Shown piece after piece: positions 9,263-17,220 of a stretch of 64,000 nt of DNA. Each line of letters begins with the position of its first letter. The stretch's first letter is position 1. The position numbers and the translations under genes are program-made. Source of the stretch: Betaproteobacteria bacterium. Its GTDB lineage: Bacteria > Pseudomonadota > Gammaproteobacteria > Burkholderiales > SG8-39. The notes below the pieces were generated by a model that made no database searches, was not told where the DNA came from, and saw only the letters and a list, made by a program, of their open reading frames with translations. The stretch covers positions 1 to 64,000 of the forward strand of contig SCTY01000006.1 in the NCBI GenBank assembly GCA_004297625.1. The letters are read 5' to 3'.

Positions 9263-9586
9263 CTAGATGTTCCGGTTGCGCGGCGGCCGGGCGTACTTCT
9301 CGGCGGGAACGCTCGAGCGGTCGGCGGTGACGCGGCACTGCTGGCGGCCGTTGGCGATGTCGTAATGATTGCGCAAATTGAACGGCCGCAGGTTGTCCGC
9401 CGAGTCGGCGCCGCCGGGCTGGACACGCTCCATCTTCCAGCCGAACTCGCTGTCCTCGCGCCCGAAATGCTCCCGTCGCATCCAGGCGCCGCAGGCATCC
9501 TGGCGCCACTGCGCGGCGTCGGCCTCGGGCAGCGTCCTGCCCTGCGCCCATACCGCCTCGACGAGCGCGCGGTTCGGATCGTTCAT
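9263..9586 (-). CDS. HNH-like small protein with altered active site
   Basis: A 107-residue protein that follows the layout of a small HNH/treble-clef family: CGAWM, then RREHFGREDSEFGWKMERV, then NLRPFNLRNHYD. In the family as I know it the middle block reads GWEIDHI; here the D-H pair is replaced by E-R, so the metal-binding His is missing and nuclease activity is doubtful. It is the second gene after a small basic protein (ATGA overlap at 9583-9586), behind the FNR-type box at 9842. Confidence 0.6.
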   Translation of the reverse strand: MNDPNRALVEAVWAQGRTLPEADAAQWRQDACGAWMRREHFGREDSEFGWKMERVQPGGADSADNLRPFNLRNHYDIANGRQQCRVTADRSSVPAEKYARPPRNRNI

Positions 9587-9774
9587 GCTCCGGAGCGCGC
9601 CTTGATCGCGCGCATGCGCGCCGCCTGGAACACCATCTCCTCGAGCTCGCTCTTCGTCATCTCGGTCTGCGCGTTGCCCTTGTGCCGCCGCACCGCGCGT
9701 GCTTTCCGCGGTCGGACGGCTGCAATGCGATGTGTCGTAAAGGAACCGGGGGAGACAGACTTGCGTGGCGACAT
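9583..9774 (-). CDS. Small basic protein of unknown function
   Basis: 63 residues, strongly basic (SPRKSVSPG, then RPRKARAVRRHKG) with a short acidic helix TKSELEEMVFQAARM at the end. No family recognised; the composition would suit nucleic-acid binding. The start at 9774 has a purine-rich AGCAGGGGGT upstream; the longer frame to 9882 runs through the FNR-type box. Its stop overlaps the next gene by 4 bases. The box centre is 74.5 nt upstream. Confidence 0.5.
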   Translation of the reverse strand: MSPRKSVSPGSFTTHRIAAVRPRKARAVRRHKGNAQTEMTKSELEEMVFQAARMRAIKARSGA

Positions 9775-9841
9775 GGCGACCCCCTGCTGGTGCCGGCGTT
9801 GCTCCTCCACTGCAATGCTCCTACAGGCGCGTGAACGCGTG

Positions 9842-9855
9842 TTGACGGGGATCAA
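9842..9855. promoter_or_regulatory. FNR/ANR-type box
   Basis: TTGACGGGGATCAA, matching the FNR half-sites TTGA and TCAA with 6-nt spacing. Lies 74.5 nt (centre) before the minus-strand start at 9774, giving a predicted leader of about 33 nt if activation is from -41.5. Confidence 0.7.
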
Positions 9856-10001
9856 CGCAGCCGCGCGGCGCAGCGGCGGCAATACGCGTCGCTCTTGCGG
9901 TCGGTATCCGCGAGGCTGTTCGAGAAATGCATGACGCAGCCGGGCGAAGCGATGCCGAACACGAAATTGAGATTCCCGGCGAAGAGACGATGACGAGATC
10001 C

Positions 10002-10015
10002 TTGACCGGTATCAA
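10002..10015. promoter_or_regulatory. FNR/ANR-type box
   Basis: TTGACCGGTATCAA. Its centre is 48.5 nt before the plus-strand ATG at 10057; a possible -10 element TAGCTT lies at 10038-10043, which would start transcription about 7 nt before the ATG. Confidence 0.7.
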
Positions 10016-10056
10016 CCTCGACGCCATGGAAGCGTTGTAGCTTGCGGGTCTCCACG

Positions 10057-10344
10057 ATGCCTCCGCTCGCACAAGACATCCGCAGCGCCCGCGCCGCCGT
10101 CGAGCGCTTGCTCGACGAGCTGGGCGTGCGCGGGTTCGTCTACACCGTCGAGCAGAAGGAGACGGGCTGGGTGCTGCGCGTGGAATGCGGCACCGAAGAC
10201 GGCTGGCAGGCGCTCGCGCTGCCCGTGGATCCGGCCGAGCTCAACGCGAGCCTCGGCGATCCGGCGGTGCGCGCGAAGCTGCGCGCGGACTGGACGCCGC
10301 ATTTCCGCGCTTGCGCCACCCGGCCGCCGGCGCACCCGGCCTAG
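10057..10344 (+). CDS. Conserved-looking 95-residue protein of unknown function
   Basis: A soluble 95-residue alpha/beta protein starting PPLAQDIRSARAAVERLLDE, with a central region (VYTVEQKETGWVLRVEC) that reads as beta strands and a C-terminus rich in Ala and Pro. I do not recognise the family. Start chosen at 10057 because it lies just downstream of the box at 10002-10015 and a -10-like TAGCTT; a GTG at 10042 is possible. Its stop overlaps the convergent AdoMet synthetase gene by 4 bases. Confidence 0.6.
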   Translation: MPPLAQDIRSARAAVERLLDELGVRGFVYTVEQKETGWVLRVECGTEDGWQALALPVDPAELNASLGDPAVRAKLRADWTPHFRACATRPPAHPA

Positions 10345-11528
10345 CACACCGGGCAGCGCCCGGCGAGCACGTCGCGCCACAGCTCGGGCGCGGCGCGCAG
10401 TTGCGCGCGCACGATCCTCGCCGCGCCGCGCCGCAGCGATTCGATGGCGCCGGGATCGGCGAGGCGCAGGCGGATGTCGGCGAGCTGCGGCTCGCTTACC
10501 GGCTTGCCGATCTGGCTGAGCAAGTAGCAATACGCTTCGTCGACGCCCTCCAGCTCCCCGGTGAGCGTGTGCGCGATGCGGCCGGCGAGCAGGTTGTAGA
10601 GCTTTCCCGTATGGCTCACCGGGTTCTTTCCCGCCGCCGCCTCGAGGCTCATCGGGCGGTACGGCGTGATCAGGCCGTTCACGCGGTTGCCGCGCCCGAC
10701 CTGGCCGTCGTCGCCCGCCTCGGCCGAGAGCCCGGTCACCGTGAGGTAAATGCTTTCCTGGCTATCGCCGTCCGCGGTATTCACCTCGACGTCGAGCTCG
10801 CCGCCAATCGCCGCGCGCGCCGCCGCCGCGGCGAGCGCGCGAGCGTTCTCCTTCTTGGCGAAATAGTCGGAAAGGCTCGCCACGTGGCGACCGACGAATG
10901 CGCAGGCGACGGTGAGACCGATGCGCTCCGCGCTCCTCACGCCGAGGACCTTGATGTCGTCGCCGATCTCCGGGGCGGCGCCGCGCAGGCCGTGCTCCAC
11001 CGCGAGCACCGCGCGCTCCAGGCGGTCGAGCGGCGCGAAGCCCGCGCCGAACGACGTGTCGTTGGCGAGCGGCACGCCGGCTTCGGCGCCGCGCAGGAAA
11101 AGCGCGCTGAGATCCGGCGAGGTCTCGCGGATGCGCGGCACGATGCGCACATCGCGCACCGGATCGATGTTGCGCAGGTTGCGTCCGAGCCAGTCGCGGC
11201 TCAGCTCCACCGCGAGCTCTTCCACCGGCACGCCGACGCCGCGGAACCGGCGCGTCGCCCTTCCCGCGAGAATGATCTCGATCGGCTCGGTGAGCTCGCC
11301 GCCGCCGAAGGCCGGACGCGCGGCCCCGCCGATGAGCAGCGCCTTGTCGACGTTGTGGTGCAGGATCGCGCCGAAGCGCTCGACATAGAAGCGCGCGAGC
11401 CCGATGCTCAGGTTCTCGGCGAGCGCGTCGCACAGGCTGTCGGGATGGCCGCGTCCCTTGCGCTCGACGATCTCGTGCGCCGCCGCTCCGGGCGCCAGAA
11501 CCTCGAGGGCTGTGATGCTGAGATTCAT
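10341..11528 (-). CDS. Archaeal-type S-adenosylmethionine synthetase
   Basis: A 395-residue protein of the archaeal MAT family (PF01941), not the usual bacterial MetK. Visible family blocks are [14 protein letters not shown] at residues 22-35, [37 protein letters not shown] and [18 protein letters not shown]. It makes SAM from methionine and ATP. Start at 11528 has GGAG upstream. The gene follows a CheR-like methyltransferase (ATGA overlap), a SAM consumer, so the operon may couple SAM supply to use. Presence in a proteobacterium suggests transfer, though codon use is like the neighbours. Confidence 0.88.
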   Translation of the reverse strand: MNLSITALEVLAPGAAAHEIVERKGRGHPDSLCDALAENLSIGLARFYVERFGAILHHNVDKALLIGGAARPAFGGGELTEPIEIILAGRATRRFRGVGVPVEELAVELSRDWLGRNLRNIDPVRDVRIVPRIRETSPDLSALFLRGAEAGVPLANDTSFGAGFAPLDRLERAVLAVEHGLRGAAPEIGDDIKVLGVRSAERIGLTVACAFVGRHVASLSDYFAKKENARALAAAAARAAIGGELDVEVNTADGDSQESIYLTVTGLSAEAGDDGQVGRGNRVNGLITPYRPMSLEAAAGKNPVSHTGKLYNLLAGRIAHTLTGELEGVDEAYCYLLSQIGKPVSEPQLADIRLRLADPGAIESLRRGAARIVRAQLRAAPELWRDVLAGRCPVC

Positions 11529-12349
11529 GAGGGAGCCGTGCTCCTTCGGAAAACCGCGCGGCAATCCGGCCACGGCACGAAAGAGTCAAAAGAAGGAAGG
11601 TTTTCGTGCACGCCAATGACGAGCGCGCCGCCCGGGCGCAACCGGCTCGCCAGGTGCTCGAGCGCACGGCGCGCGAGCGCGGCGCCGAAATAGGTGAAGG
11701 CGAGGTTGCGGCACAGGGTCAGGTCGAACTGCCGCTGCGGCAGCCGGGCGGCGAGGTCCTGGCGCTCGAGCTCGACGCCGGCGCGAAACGCCTCGCGCAG
11801 GCACAGCAGCCGGCCGCGGCGCTCGAACGCTTGCTCGCGCCACGCGGCGGGCAGCGCCTCGACGCTGCTCGACCGGTAGCATGCGGCGCGCGCGCGTTCG
11901 AGCAGCGCTTCGTCGACGTCGGTGCCAAGCACGTGGAGCGCAAGCCCGGGGAAGCGCGCCGCGAGGGCCATCCGCCACTGGATCGCGAGCGTGTAGGGCT
12001 CCTCGCCGCTGGCGCAGCCCGCGCTCCAGCATTCGAGGCGCGCCGCGCCGCGCTCGAGCGCCGCGGCTGCGAGCGCGGGCAGCACCGCGGCGCCGAGGCA
12101 ATCGAACACTTCGCGGTCGCGGTAGAAGCGCGAGATGGTGACCGTGCACAGCGCGGCAAGCGCCGGCCATTCGCCGCTGTGCGACTGCAGGTGGCCGCGA
12201 TAGGCGGCCGCGTCGGCGAGGCCGAGCGCGCGCAGCCGGGCCGCGATGCGCCGGCACACCTGCCGCCGCACCTTGCGAAACCCGGGCCAATGCAGGCCGA
12301 GCTGCGGAAGCGCCCACTGCAGGAACGCGACGCAGTCCGCGTCCTTCAC
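11525..12349 (-). CDS. CheR-like SAM-dependent protein methyltransferase
   Basis: A 274-residue protein with the two-domain CheR layout: an N-terminal helical part (FRKVRRQVCRRIAARLR near residues 20-40) and a C-terminal Rossmann domain with the SAM motif WSAGCASGEEPYTLAI, GTDVDEALLERAR and the CRNLAFTYF block. CheR methylates glutamates of chemoreceptors, but no chemotaxis gene is near, so the substrate is open. GTG start at 12349 lies 2 bases from the stop of the upstream hydrolase; frames further upstream are shadows. Its stop overlaps the AdoMet synthetase ATG. Confidence 0.8.
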   Translation of the reverse strand: MKDADCVAFLQWALPQLGLHWPGFRKVRRQVCRRIAARLRALGLADAAAYRGHLQSHSGEWPALAALCTVTISRFYRDREVFDCLGAAVLPALAAAALERGAARLECWSAGCASGEEPYTLAIQWRMALAARFPGLALHVLGTDVDEALLERARAACYRSSSVEALPAAWREQAFERRGRLLCLREAFRAGVELERQDLAARLPQRQFDLTLCRNLAFTYFGAALARRALEHLASRLRPGGALVIGVHENLPSFDSFVPWPDCRAVFRRSTAPS

Positions 12350-12350
12350 C

Positions 12351-13373
12351 TCAATGCGCTCCTGTCCGCGCGATCCATTCCAGGATCTTCGGCCACAGCA
12401 GCGCGTGCGCATTGCGGCCGACAAGCGGTCCCACGTGCTGCAGCGACACGCCGATGTCGCCCGCGTACTCGAGCACGGTCTTGTCGCGGCTCGCCGCGGC
12501 CTCGACGAACGGCAGCACCGCGCCGGGCGGAACCAGCGTGCAGCGCGGATCGACCACGCAAAGCAGCGGCGCCGTGAGCCGCGACGGCGCAGCGCTGCGC
12601 CCGCCGATCTCGAGCGTGCCGCGCGCGAAGCGGTCCTCGCGCACGATCTGCGTGGCCAGCTCGGTGACGAGCTGGCGCGGCAGCGCAAACTCGTCGAGCG
12701 CCCAGCGCTCGACCAGCAGGTGCGTGCGCAGCCTTTCCGGATCGCCGGCGCTCAGCACCGCGTCGAGCAGCCGCGCCGAGCCGAACACGGCGGGAGCGGC
12801 ATGCAGGCTCGCCGCGCTGAGAAACGCGCCCGGAAGCGAGTCGGGGAGATCATCGGCCTCGAGCTGCGCCACCATGGCGTTGAACACCGGCGTGTCCGGG
12901 CCGAAATGCAGCGGCGCCGCGAGCAGGGCGAGGCCTTGCACGCGCTCGGGGTGCAGCGTCGCGAAGATGGCGGCGAACAGACCGCCGAGCGAATGCGCGA
13001 GCAGCACGGCGCGCTCGGCGCGCGCGGCGTCGAGACACGCGAGGAGCAGGCGCTCGCCGTACTCCGCAAGGCCGAAACCGGCGGGCGCGGGCTGCCAGTC
13101 GGCGAGGAGGACCCGCGCGCCCGAGGCGAGGCAGCGGCGCACCGCGCTTATTCCGGGTGCGAGGTCCCAGACATACGGCCGCTTGATCGGCGCCGGCACG
13201 ATGAGCACGAGCGGCCCGCTTTCCTCGCCGCTGCCGTAACGGCGCAGGCTCACGCCGGGCGCGCTGAATGCTTCGCGGTACGGCGTCTGTGCGGGTCCGA
13301 GGCCGACCGCGTCGAGGAGCGCACCCTGCGCGTGCCGCAGCCGGTCGAGTTGCTCGAACAGGAGCCAGTCCAC
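12351..13373 (-). CDS. Alpha/beta hydrolase related to PHA synthase/depolymerase
   Basis: A 340-residue alpha/beta hydrolase. The nucleophile elbow reads AHSLGG (Ser, where PHA synthases carry Cys), the oxyanion region LVLIVPAPIKRPYVWDL and the terminal histidine region SLQHVGPLVGRNAH resemble the PhaC family, so it is PhaC-like in fold but not a canonical synthase. GTG start at 13373 is 39.5 nt from the centre of the box at 13406-13419, with GACAAT as a -10 ending 5 nt before the GTG, predicting a nearly leaderless mRNA. First gene of an operon with the CheR-like and AdoMet synthetase genes. Confidence 0.75.
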   Translation of the reverse strand: MDWLLFEQLDRLRHAQGALLDAVGLGPAQTPYREAFSAPGVSLRRYGSGEESGPLVLIVPAPIKRPYVWDLAPGISAVRRCLASGARVLLADWQPAPAGFGLAEYGERLLLACLDAARAERAVLLAHSLGGLFAAIFATLHPERVQGLALLAAPLHFGPDTPVFNAMVAQLEADDLPDSLPGAFLSAASLHAAPAVFGSARLLDAVLSAGDPERLRTHLLVERWALDEFALPRQLVTELATQIVREDRFARGTLEIGGRSAAPSRLTAPLLCVVDPRCTLVPPGAVLPFVEAAASRDKTVLEYAGDIGVSLQHVGPLVGRNAHALLWPKILEWIARTGAH

Positions 13374-13405
13374 GCGCCATTGTCCTGCCGCCGTGCGCGA
13401 GCCGT

Positions 13406-13419
13406 TTGACGGGCGTCAA
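13406..13419. promoter_or_regulatory. FNR/ANR-type box between divergent genes
   Basis: TTGACGGGCGTCAA. Centre 39.5 nt from the minus-strand GTG at 13373 and 45.5 nt from the plus-strand ATG at 13458, so one box can serve both genes. A -10-like GACAAT is placed for the minus-strand gene. Confidence 0.8.
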
Positions 13420-13457
13420 CCTGCATGAGCGCTGGATGATGCACGCTTGTGCGACGT

Positions 13458-14270
13458 ATGCGGTGCCGCGTTGCGATCATCGGCTACGGAAGACTGGGGC
13501 GCGCCTGCGCGCAGGCGATCAAGGACTGCGCCGAGCTCGAGCTCGCCGGCATCGTGCGACGCGGCGGGCACGTCCGCGATTTGCCCGCGGTCCGCGTGGC
13601 GCTCGTCTGCGTGCCTGCTGCGGCAGCGCTCGACGTGGCCGCCGAGCTGCTGCAGCAGGGGCACGCGATTGTGGAGTGCGCGGCGCTCGAGGGGCCGGCG
13701 CTCGAGGCGCATTACGCCGAGCTCGCGCGCGTCGCGGCGCGCCACCGCGGCCGCGCCATGCTCGGAGCGGGCTGGGATCCCGGGGTGCTCACGCTCCTGC
13801 GCGGCGCCTTCGAGATGCTCATCCCGCACGGCGCGAGCGAGATCAGGTTGCGTCCCGCGCTGAAGTTGCATCACATGACCGGAGTGATTCCCGGCGTGCG
13901 CGCCGCGCTCGCAGCCGAGCGGAGCGCCGGCGCCGAGCGCCGGCGTTACATCTACGTCGAGCTTGCGCCGGGCGCGCGGCTAGACGCGGTGCAGGCCGCC
14001 ATCACGGCCGATCCGCTGTACGCCGGCGAGCCGGCCGAGGTGTTCGCAGTCGACAGCGTCGCCGCGATGGAGGCGTTGGGCCAGGGCCTGGTTTTCGAGC
14101 GCCGCGGCAGCGGCGGCGGCGGGCCGCACCCGAGCCTTCTGCTCGAAGGGCGCTTCGATGCCACGCAGTTCGCCGCGCGCGCCATGCTCGACGGCGCGCG
14201 CCGCCTGCCGCGGCTCGCCGTCGGCGCTCATCCGTACCACCTGTCGGTCGAGCCTCGCCCTACTTCATAA
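13458..14270 (+). CDS. Diaminopimelate-dehydrogenase-like oxidoreductase
   Basis: A 270-residue NAD(P)-dependent enzyme. The N-terminal Rossmann motif IGYGRLGRACAQAI and the block GAGWDPG followed by a long LKLHHMTGVIPGVRAAL segment match the meso-diaminopimelate dehydrogenase family, which interconverts tetrahydrodipicolinate and meso-DAP. The middle and C-terminal substrate region is divergent and shorter than the usual 320 residues, so another amino-acid-like substrate is possible. Start chosen at ATG 13458 (GTG at 13449 also open). Shares the box at 13406 with the divergent hydrolase; 3' end overlaps the next gene by 6 bases. Confidence 0.65.
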   Translation: MRCRVAIIGYGRLGRACAQAIKDCAELELAGIVRRGGHVRDLPAVRVALVCVPAAAALDVAAELLQQGHAIVECAALEGPALEAHYAELARVAARHRGRAMLGAGWDPGVLTLLRGAFEMLIPHGASEIRLRPALKLHHMTGVIPGVRAALAAERSAGAERRRYIYVELAPGARLDAVQAAITADPLYAGEPAEVFAVDSVAAMEALGQGLVFERRGSGGGGPHPSLLLEGRFDATQFAARAMLDGARRLPRLAVGAHPYHLSVEPRPTS

Positions 14271-14951
14271 CGTGGAGCTGACCGCTGCCAGCACGGAAAG
14301 GTGGTTCTTCACTCCCCTGACGCCGGGAGATCGCCGCGCCGCGAGGGCGATTGCGTCGCGCTGGGTTTTCGACTGCACGCTCCCCCAGAGATGCACCACG
14401 CGGCCTTCGAGCACTACGTTGACCAGGCTGAGCGGAAGGCCTGCCTCCCGGATGCCGCGGACCACCTCTTTGCGCGTGGGCGATGCCTTGGTGCGCGGCG
14501 CGGGCCACGTGGCGCCGGCAACCAGCGCGTGCAGCAGATCCGCGCGGCTGACGATGCCGACCATCTTGCCGCCGCGTACCACCGGCAGGCGCTTGATGTG
14601 CTCCTGCTCGAGCAGGCTCGCCACCTTTTCGAGCGGCGTGTTTTCCGACACCGTCAGCGGATCGCGCGTCATCACGTCGCGGGCGACGAGGCCGTGCGAC
14701 TTGATGTATTGCGCGGCCTGCTCGTCCGAGCCTTGCAGCAGCTCGAGCCACCATGAGGGCCGGCGCTCGGTGCCGGCCTCCGGCCGGCGCATGAGATCGC
14801 CCTCGCTGACGATGCCGGCGGGGCGGCCGGCGGCGTCGGTCACGGGCACTGCGCTGATGCGGCGCTGGAGAAGCAGCCGCGCGATGCTCTCGACGCTTGC
14901 GTCCTCGCGCACCGAGACGACGTCTTGCGTCATTACGTCTTTTGCTTTCAT
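14265..14951 (-). CDS. CBS-pair protein with C-terminal BON domain
   Basis: A 228-residue protein with two CBS domains (about residues 5-60 and 90-145, MKAKDVMTQDVVSV and LVARDVMTRDPLTV being the repeat starts) and a BON domain at about 155-225 (LVNVVLEGRVVHLWGSVQS, then GVRGVKNHL). CBS pairs bind adenosine ligands; BON domains are thought to contact membranes or phospholipids. Cytoplasmic, no signal. A GGAGG site precedes the ATG. The box at 15005-15018 is centred 60.5 nt upstream, giving a leader of about 19 nt. Confidence 0.88.
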   Translation of the reverse strand: MKAKDVMTQDVVSVREDASVESIARLLLQRRISAVPVTDAAGRPAGIVSEGDLMRRPEAGTERRPSWWLELLQGSDEQAAQYIKSHGLVARDVMTRDPLTVSENTPLEKVASLLEQEHIKRLPVVRGGKMVGIVSRADLLHALVAGATWPAPRTKASPTRKEVVRGIREAGLPLSLVNVVLEGRVVHLWGSVQSKTQRDAIALAARRSPGVRGVKNHLSVLAAVSSTL

Positions 14952-15004
14952 CGGGCTGTCCTCCGGGAAAGGCGACTAGCTTGGCTCAACCCCCGAGGGG
15001 AAGC

Positions 15005-15018
15005 TTGACCTCCGTCAA
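15005..15018. promoter_or_regulatory. FNR/ANR-type box between divergent genes
   Basis: TTGACCTCCGTCAA. Centre 60.5 nt from the CBS-BON start (minus strand) and exactly 41.5 nt from the ATG at 15053 of the nitroreductase gene (plus strand). Both directions fit activation from -41.5, one with a leader and one without. Confidence 0.8.
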
Positions 15019-15052
15019 GCCTTCGCGGCGCGCGCGCGTGATCATGCTCGCA

Positions 15053-15679
15053 ATGACGGCTTCCGTGATGGCGCAGGCCGGGCTCGCGGTGACGCTGCCC
15101 GAGCCGCGCCGCGACAGCAGCTATCCGCTCGAGCGGGCGCTCGCCGAGCGGCGCACGGTGCGCGAGTTCGGGCCCGCCGCTTTGCGCCTCGCCGATGTCG
15201 CGCAGCTCGCTTGGGCGGCGCAGGGCGTGATCGCGCCGAGCGGGCGCAGGACCACGCCTTCTGCGGGCGCGCTCTATCCCCTGGAGGTCTACATCGTCGC
15301 GGCGAACGTGCAGGATCTCGCCCCGGGCGTGTACCGCTACCAGCCTTCGCTGCATCGCCTTGCCGCGGTGGCCGAAGGCGACCGGCGCAGCGAGCTCGCC
15401 GAAGCCGCCTGGGGCCAGCGCTGGATGGAACAGGCCCCGGCGATTCTCGTCATCGCCGCCGTCGAGCGGCGCACGACCGCCAAGTACGGGCAGCGCGGCG
15501 TGCGCTACGCGCATATGGAGGCGGGCCACGCTGCGCAAAACGCGTTGCTGCAGGCGCGCGCGCTCGACCTGGACGCCGGCCTCGTCGGCGCGTTCACCGA
15601 TGCGGATGTTCAGGCCGCGCTCGGGCTGCCTCGCGACGCGCGGCCGCTCTACCTCGTTCCGGTCGGGAAGTCCCGATGA
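15053..15679 (+). CDS. SagB-type nitroreductase family protein
   Basis: A 208-residue flavin-dependent nitroreductase of the SagB-like dehydrogenase group. ALAERRTVREFGP binds FMN phosphate at the N-terminus; PSAGALYPLEVYIV, GVYRYQPSLHRL and the HMEAGHAAQNALLQA helix are group markers. It should reduce a small molecule with NAD(P)H; substrate unknown. Start 15053 is chosen because it is 41.5 nt from the box centre; GTG 15038 and ATG 15044 are in frame. A second, truncated copy of this family lies at 53215. The stop overlaps the DJ-1 gene by ATGA. Confidence 0.8.
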   Translation: MTASVMAQAGLAVTLPEPRRDSSYPLERALAERRTVREFGPAALRLADVAQLAWAAQGVIAPSGRRTTPSAGALYPLEVYIVAANVQDLAPGVYRYQPSLHRLAAVAEGDRRSELAEAAWGQRWMEQAPAILVIAAVERRTTAKYGQRGVRYAHMEAGHAAQNALLQARALDLDAGLVGAFTDADVQAALGLPRDARPLYLVPVGKSR

Positions 15680-16212
15680 GAGCGCTGATCATCAGCGCGA
15701 ACGGTTACGAAGAAAGCGAGCTGCTGGTGCCGTATTACCGGCTGCTCGAGGAGGGCCTGCAAGTCGATATCGCGGCGCCGCGCCGCGGCGCCGTGATCGG
15801 GAAACACGGCTACCGCGTGCGCGCCAACCTTTCGCTGCGCGAGGCGGAGCCCGAGCGCTACGAGCTGCTGGTCGTGCCGGGAGGCAAGGCGCCGCAGGCG
15901 CTGAGCGCGCATGCGGCCGCGCTTTCGGTCGTGAAGCGCTTCTTCGATTCGGGCAAGCCGGTGGCGGCGATCTGCCACGGGCCGCTGCTCCTCGCCGCGG
16001 CCGGAGTGCTCAAGGCACGCACGGTGACGGCGCATGAGTCCGTCGCGCATGACCTCGAGAAAACCGGTGCGCGCTACGAGGACAGCGAGGTCGTCGTCGA
16101 CGGCAACCTGGTCACTTCGCGCGGGCCGGCCGACTTGCCGGCTTTCATGCGCGCCGCGCTCACGCTGCTGCGCGCGCGCGAGGCTGGCGAGTTCGCTGCC
16201 GCCGCGGTCTGA
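15676..16212 (+). CDS. DJ-1/PfpI family protein
   Basis: A 178-residue class I glutamine-amidotransferase-like protein. The nucleophile elbow AAICHGPLLLAAAGVL carries Cys at about residue 102, an acidic residue near the N-terminus (NGYEESELL) completes the usual site, and LLVVPGGKAPQAL matches the family. Members act as glyoxalase/deglycase or stress chaperones. Co-transcribed with the nitroreductase upstream. Its last 139 bases overlap the convergent YqgE-like gene. Confidence 0.88.
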   Translation: MRALIISANGYEESELLVPYYRLLEEGLQVDIAAPRRGAVIGKHGYRVRANLSLREAEPERYELLVVPGGKAPQALSAHAAALSVVKRFFDSGKPVAAICHGPLLLAAAGVLKARTVTAHESVAHDLEKTGARYEDSEVVVDGNLVTSRGPADLPAFMRAALTLLRAREAGEFAAAAV

Positions 16213-16760
16213 GCCGATCCCAGGCGCTCGACCAGCTCTTCCCACAGGCGGCTGGTGTCCTGCCGGAAAAACAGCGCCGCGTCGGCATCGGCGACGTACC
16301 AGTTTCCGCTCGCGAGCTCCTTTCGCAGCTCGCCCTGTTCCCAGGCGACGAAGCCGGCGAAAAAGCGCGCATCGGCAGGGCTTCGCTCGATTACGCGCAC
16401 GAGCGCTGCGGCGCTCGCGGCGAGGTAGAGCTCGCCGAACAGCGGCAGCGCATCGGCGCCGGGATTGCCTCGCACCACGGCGAAAAGCGTATCGGCCATG
16501 TCCGGGCCGCCGAAATGCACCGGGTCGACCACCTTGGCGGAGGCGGCATGCTCGGGCAGCACCGAGGCGACCCGCACCGCGGTCGCGCGGTTCACGATGA
16601 ACCCGAGATGATGCTTGCCGGCGGGCACGACGATCAGGGCGGTGCGGCTGTAGAGCCCGTGCATCGCAGGCGTGGCGACGAGCAGCAGCGGCTTGTCGGT
16701 AGGCTGCGCCGGCGCGGCGCTGGCGAAGGCGAGCAACAAAGCGAGAACGAGGCTTCTCAT
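16074..16760 (-). CDS. YqgE/AlgH-like protein with signal peptide
   Basis: A 228-residue protein. Residues 1-20 (RSLVLALLLAFASAAPAQP) look like a Sec signal peptide, unusual for YqgE, which is normally cytosolic. The body matches the AlgH fold with GLYSRTALIVVPAGKHHLGFIVNR, HFGGPDMADTLFAV and FAGFVAWEQGELRKEL. The last 45 residues (Ala/Ser/Arg rich) overlap the DJ-1 gene in antisense and look like read-through after loss of the original stop. It follows the DUF6504-like gene with ATGA overlap. Confidence 0.78.
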   Translation of the reverse strand: MRSLVLALLLAFASAAPAQPTDKPLLLVATPAMHGLYSRTALIVVPAGKHHLGFIVNRATAVRVASVLPEHAASAKVVDPVHFGGPDMADTLFAVVRGNPGADALPLFGELYLAASAAALVRVIERSPADARFFAGFVAWEQGELRKELASGNWYVADADAALFFRQDTSRLWEELVERLGSAQTAAAANSPASRARSSVSAARMKAGKSAGPREVTRLPSTTTSLSS

Positions 16761-16990
16761 AAGCGAGCTGCGTGGCTGCGGGGAGCTTCGATGATCCGCG
16801 CGAGCGTCCATCCGCCGCTCTTGAGGTCCAGCCGCAGCACGAACTCGCGACCGCCGGGCACGCGCACGCGGTAATCGCGGTGGGCGTCTTCGCTGACGCG
16901 TTCAAGCACCCGCATCACGTGCAGCCGCCGCCCTCCCATAAAGAACGCGCGCGGATCGGCTCCCCGCCTGCACTCCACCTGGACCCTCAC
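16757..16990 (-). CDS. DUF6504-like small protein
   Basis: 77 residues. The pattern VRVQVECRRGADPRAFFMGG, then VMRVLERVSEDAHRDYRV and a final WTLARI resembles the DUF6504 family of small beta-rich proteins of unknown role. The GTG at 16990 is preferred over the ATG at 17005 because the family begins at this point and the GTG is 40.5 nt from the centre of the box at 17024-17037. The longer frame to 17161 crosses the box. Confidence 0.55.
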   Translation of the reverse strand: MRVQVECRRGADPRAFFMGGRRLHVMRVLERVSEDAHRDYRVRVPGGREFVLRLDLKSGGWTLARIIEAPRSHAARL

Positions 16991-17023
16991 GCGGCCATCC
17001 TGCATCGGCGGCGACGCGGGCCC

Positions 17024-17037
17024 TTGATCCGGATCAA
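17024..17037. promoter_or_regulatory. FNR/ANR-type box, perfect consensus
   Basis: TTGATCCGGATCAA, a perfect 14-nt palindrome identical to the canonical FNR consensus TTGAT-N4-ATCAA. Centre 40.5 nt from the minus-strand GTG at 16990. Confidence 0.85.
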
Positions 17038-17147
17038 ACAAGCCCGCGCTCACCGGCCGAGGAGCGCCAGGAGCTCCCTCTCGCCGATCCGCCGCGCAGA
17101 AGTAGCGATACGCGCCGCTTCGTCTGGCTTTCCCCCCGGCCGGCTGA

Positions 17148-17161
17148 TTGACCTGCATCAC
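17148..17161. promoter_or_regulatory. FNR/ANR-type box, near match
   Basis: TTGACCTGCATCAC, one mismatch in the right half-site. Centre 66.5 nt before GTG 17221; a -10-like TATCGT at 17183-17188 is correctly spaced for a start near 17196. Confidence 0.6.
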
Positions 17162-17220
17162 ATCCTGCTTCCCGCGTCGGCGTATCGTGGTCGCGTGCGG
17201 AGGCGCGCAAAGGAGCTGCC

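Noticed and set aside
9852..9932. A 26-codon frame ending DAYCRRCAARLR
   Set aside because: It has a CxxC but no ribosome site, and its stop lies within the FNR-type box at 9842. Not enough to call.
11525..12688. The longer form of the CheR-like gene (387 codons)
   Set aside because: The first 110 codons are antisense-like Arg/Ser-rich sequence in another frame of the hydrolase gene; family similarity begins just after GTG 12349.
12351..13373. PHA synthase (PhaC)
   Set aside because: The nucleophile is Ser in AHSLGG instead of Cys, so I call it only a PhaC-like alpha/beta hydrolase.
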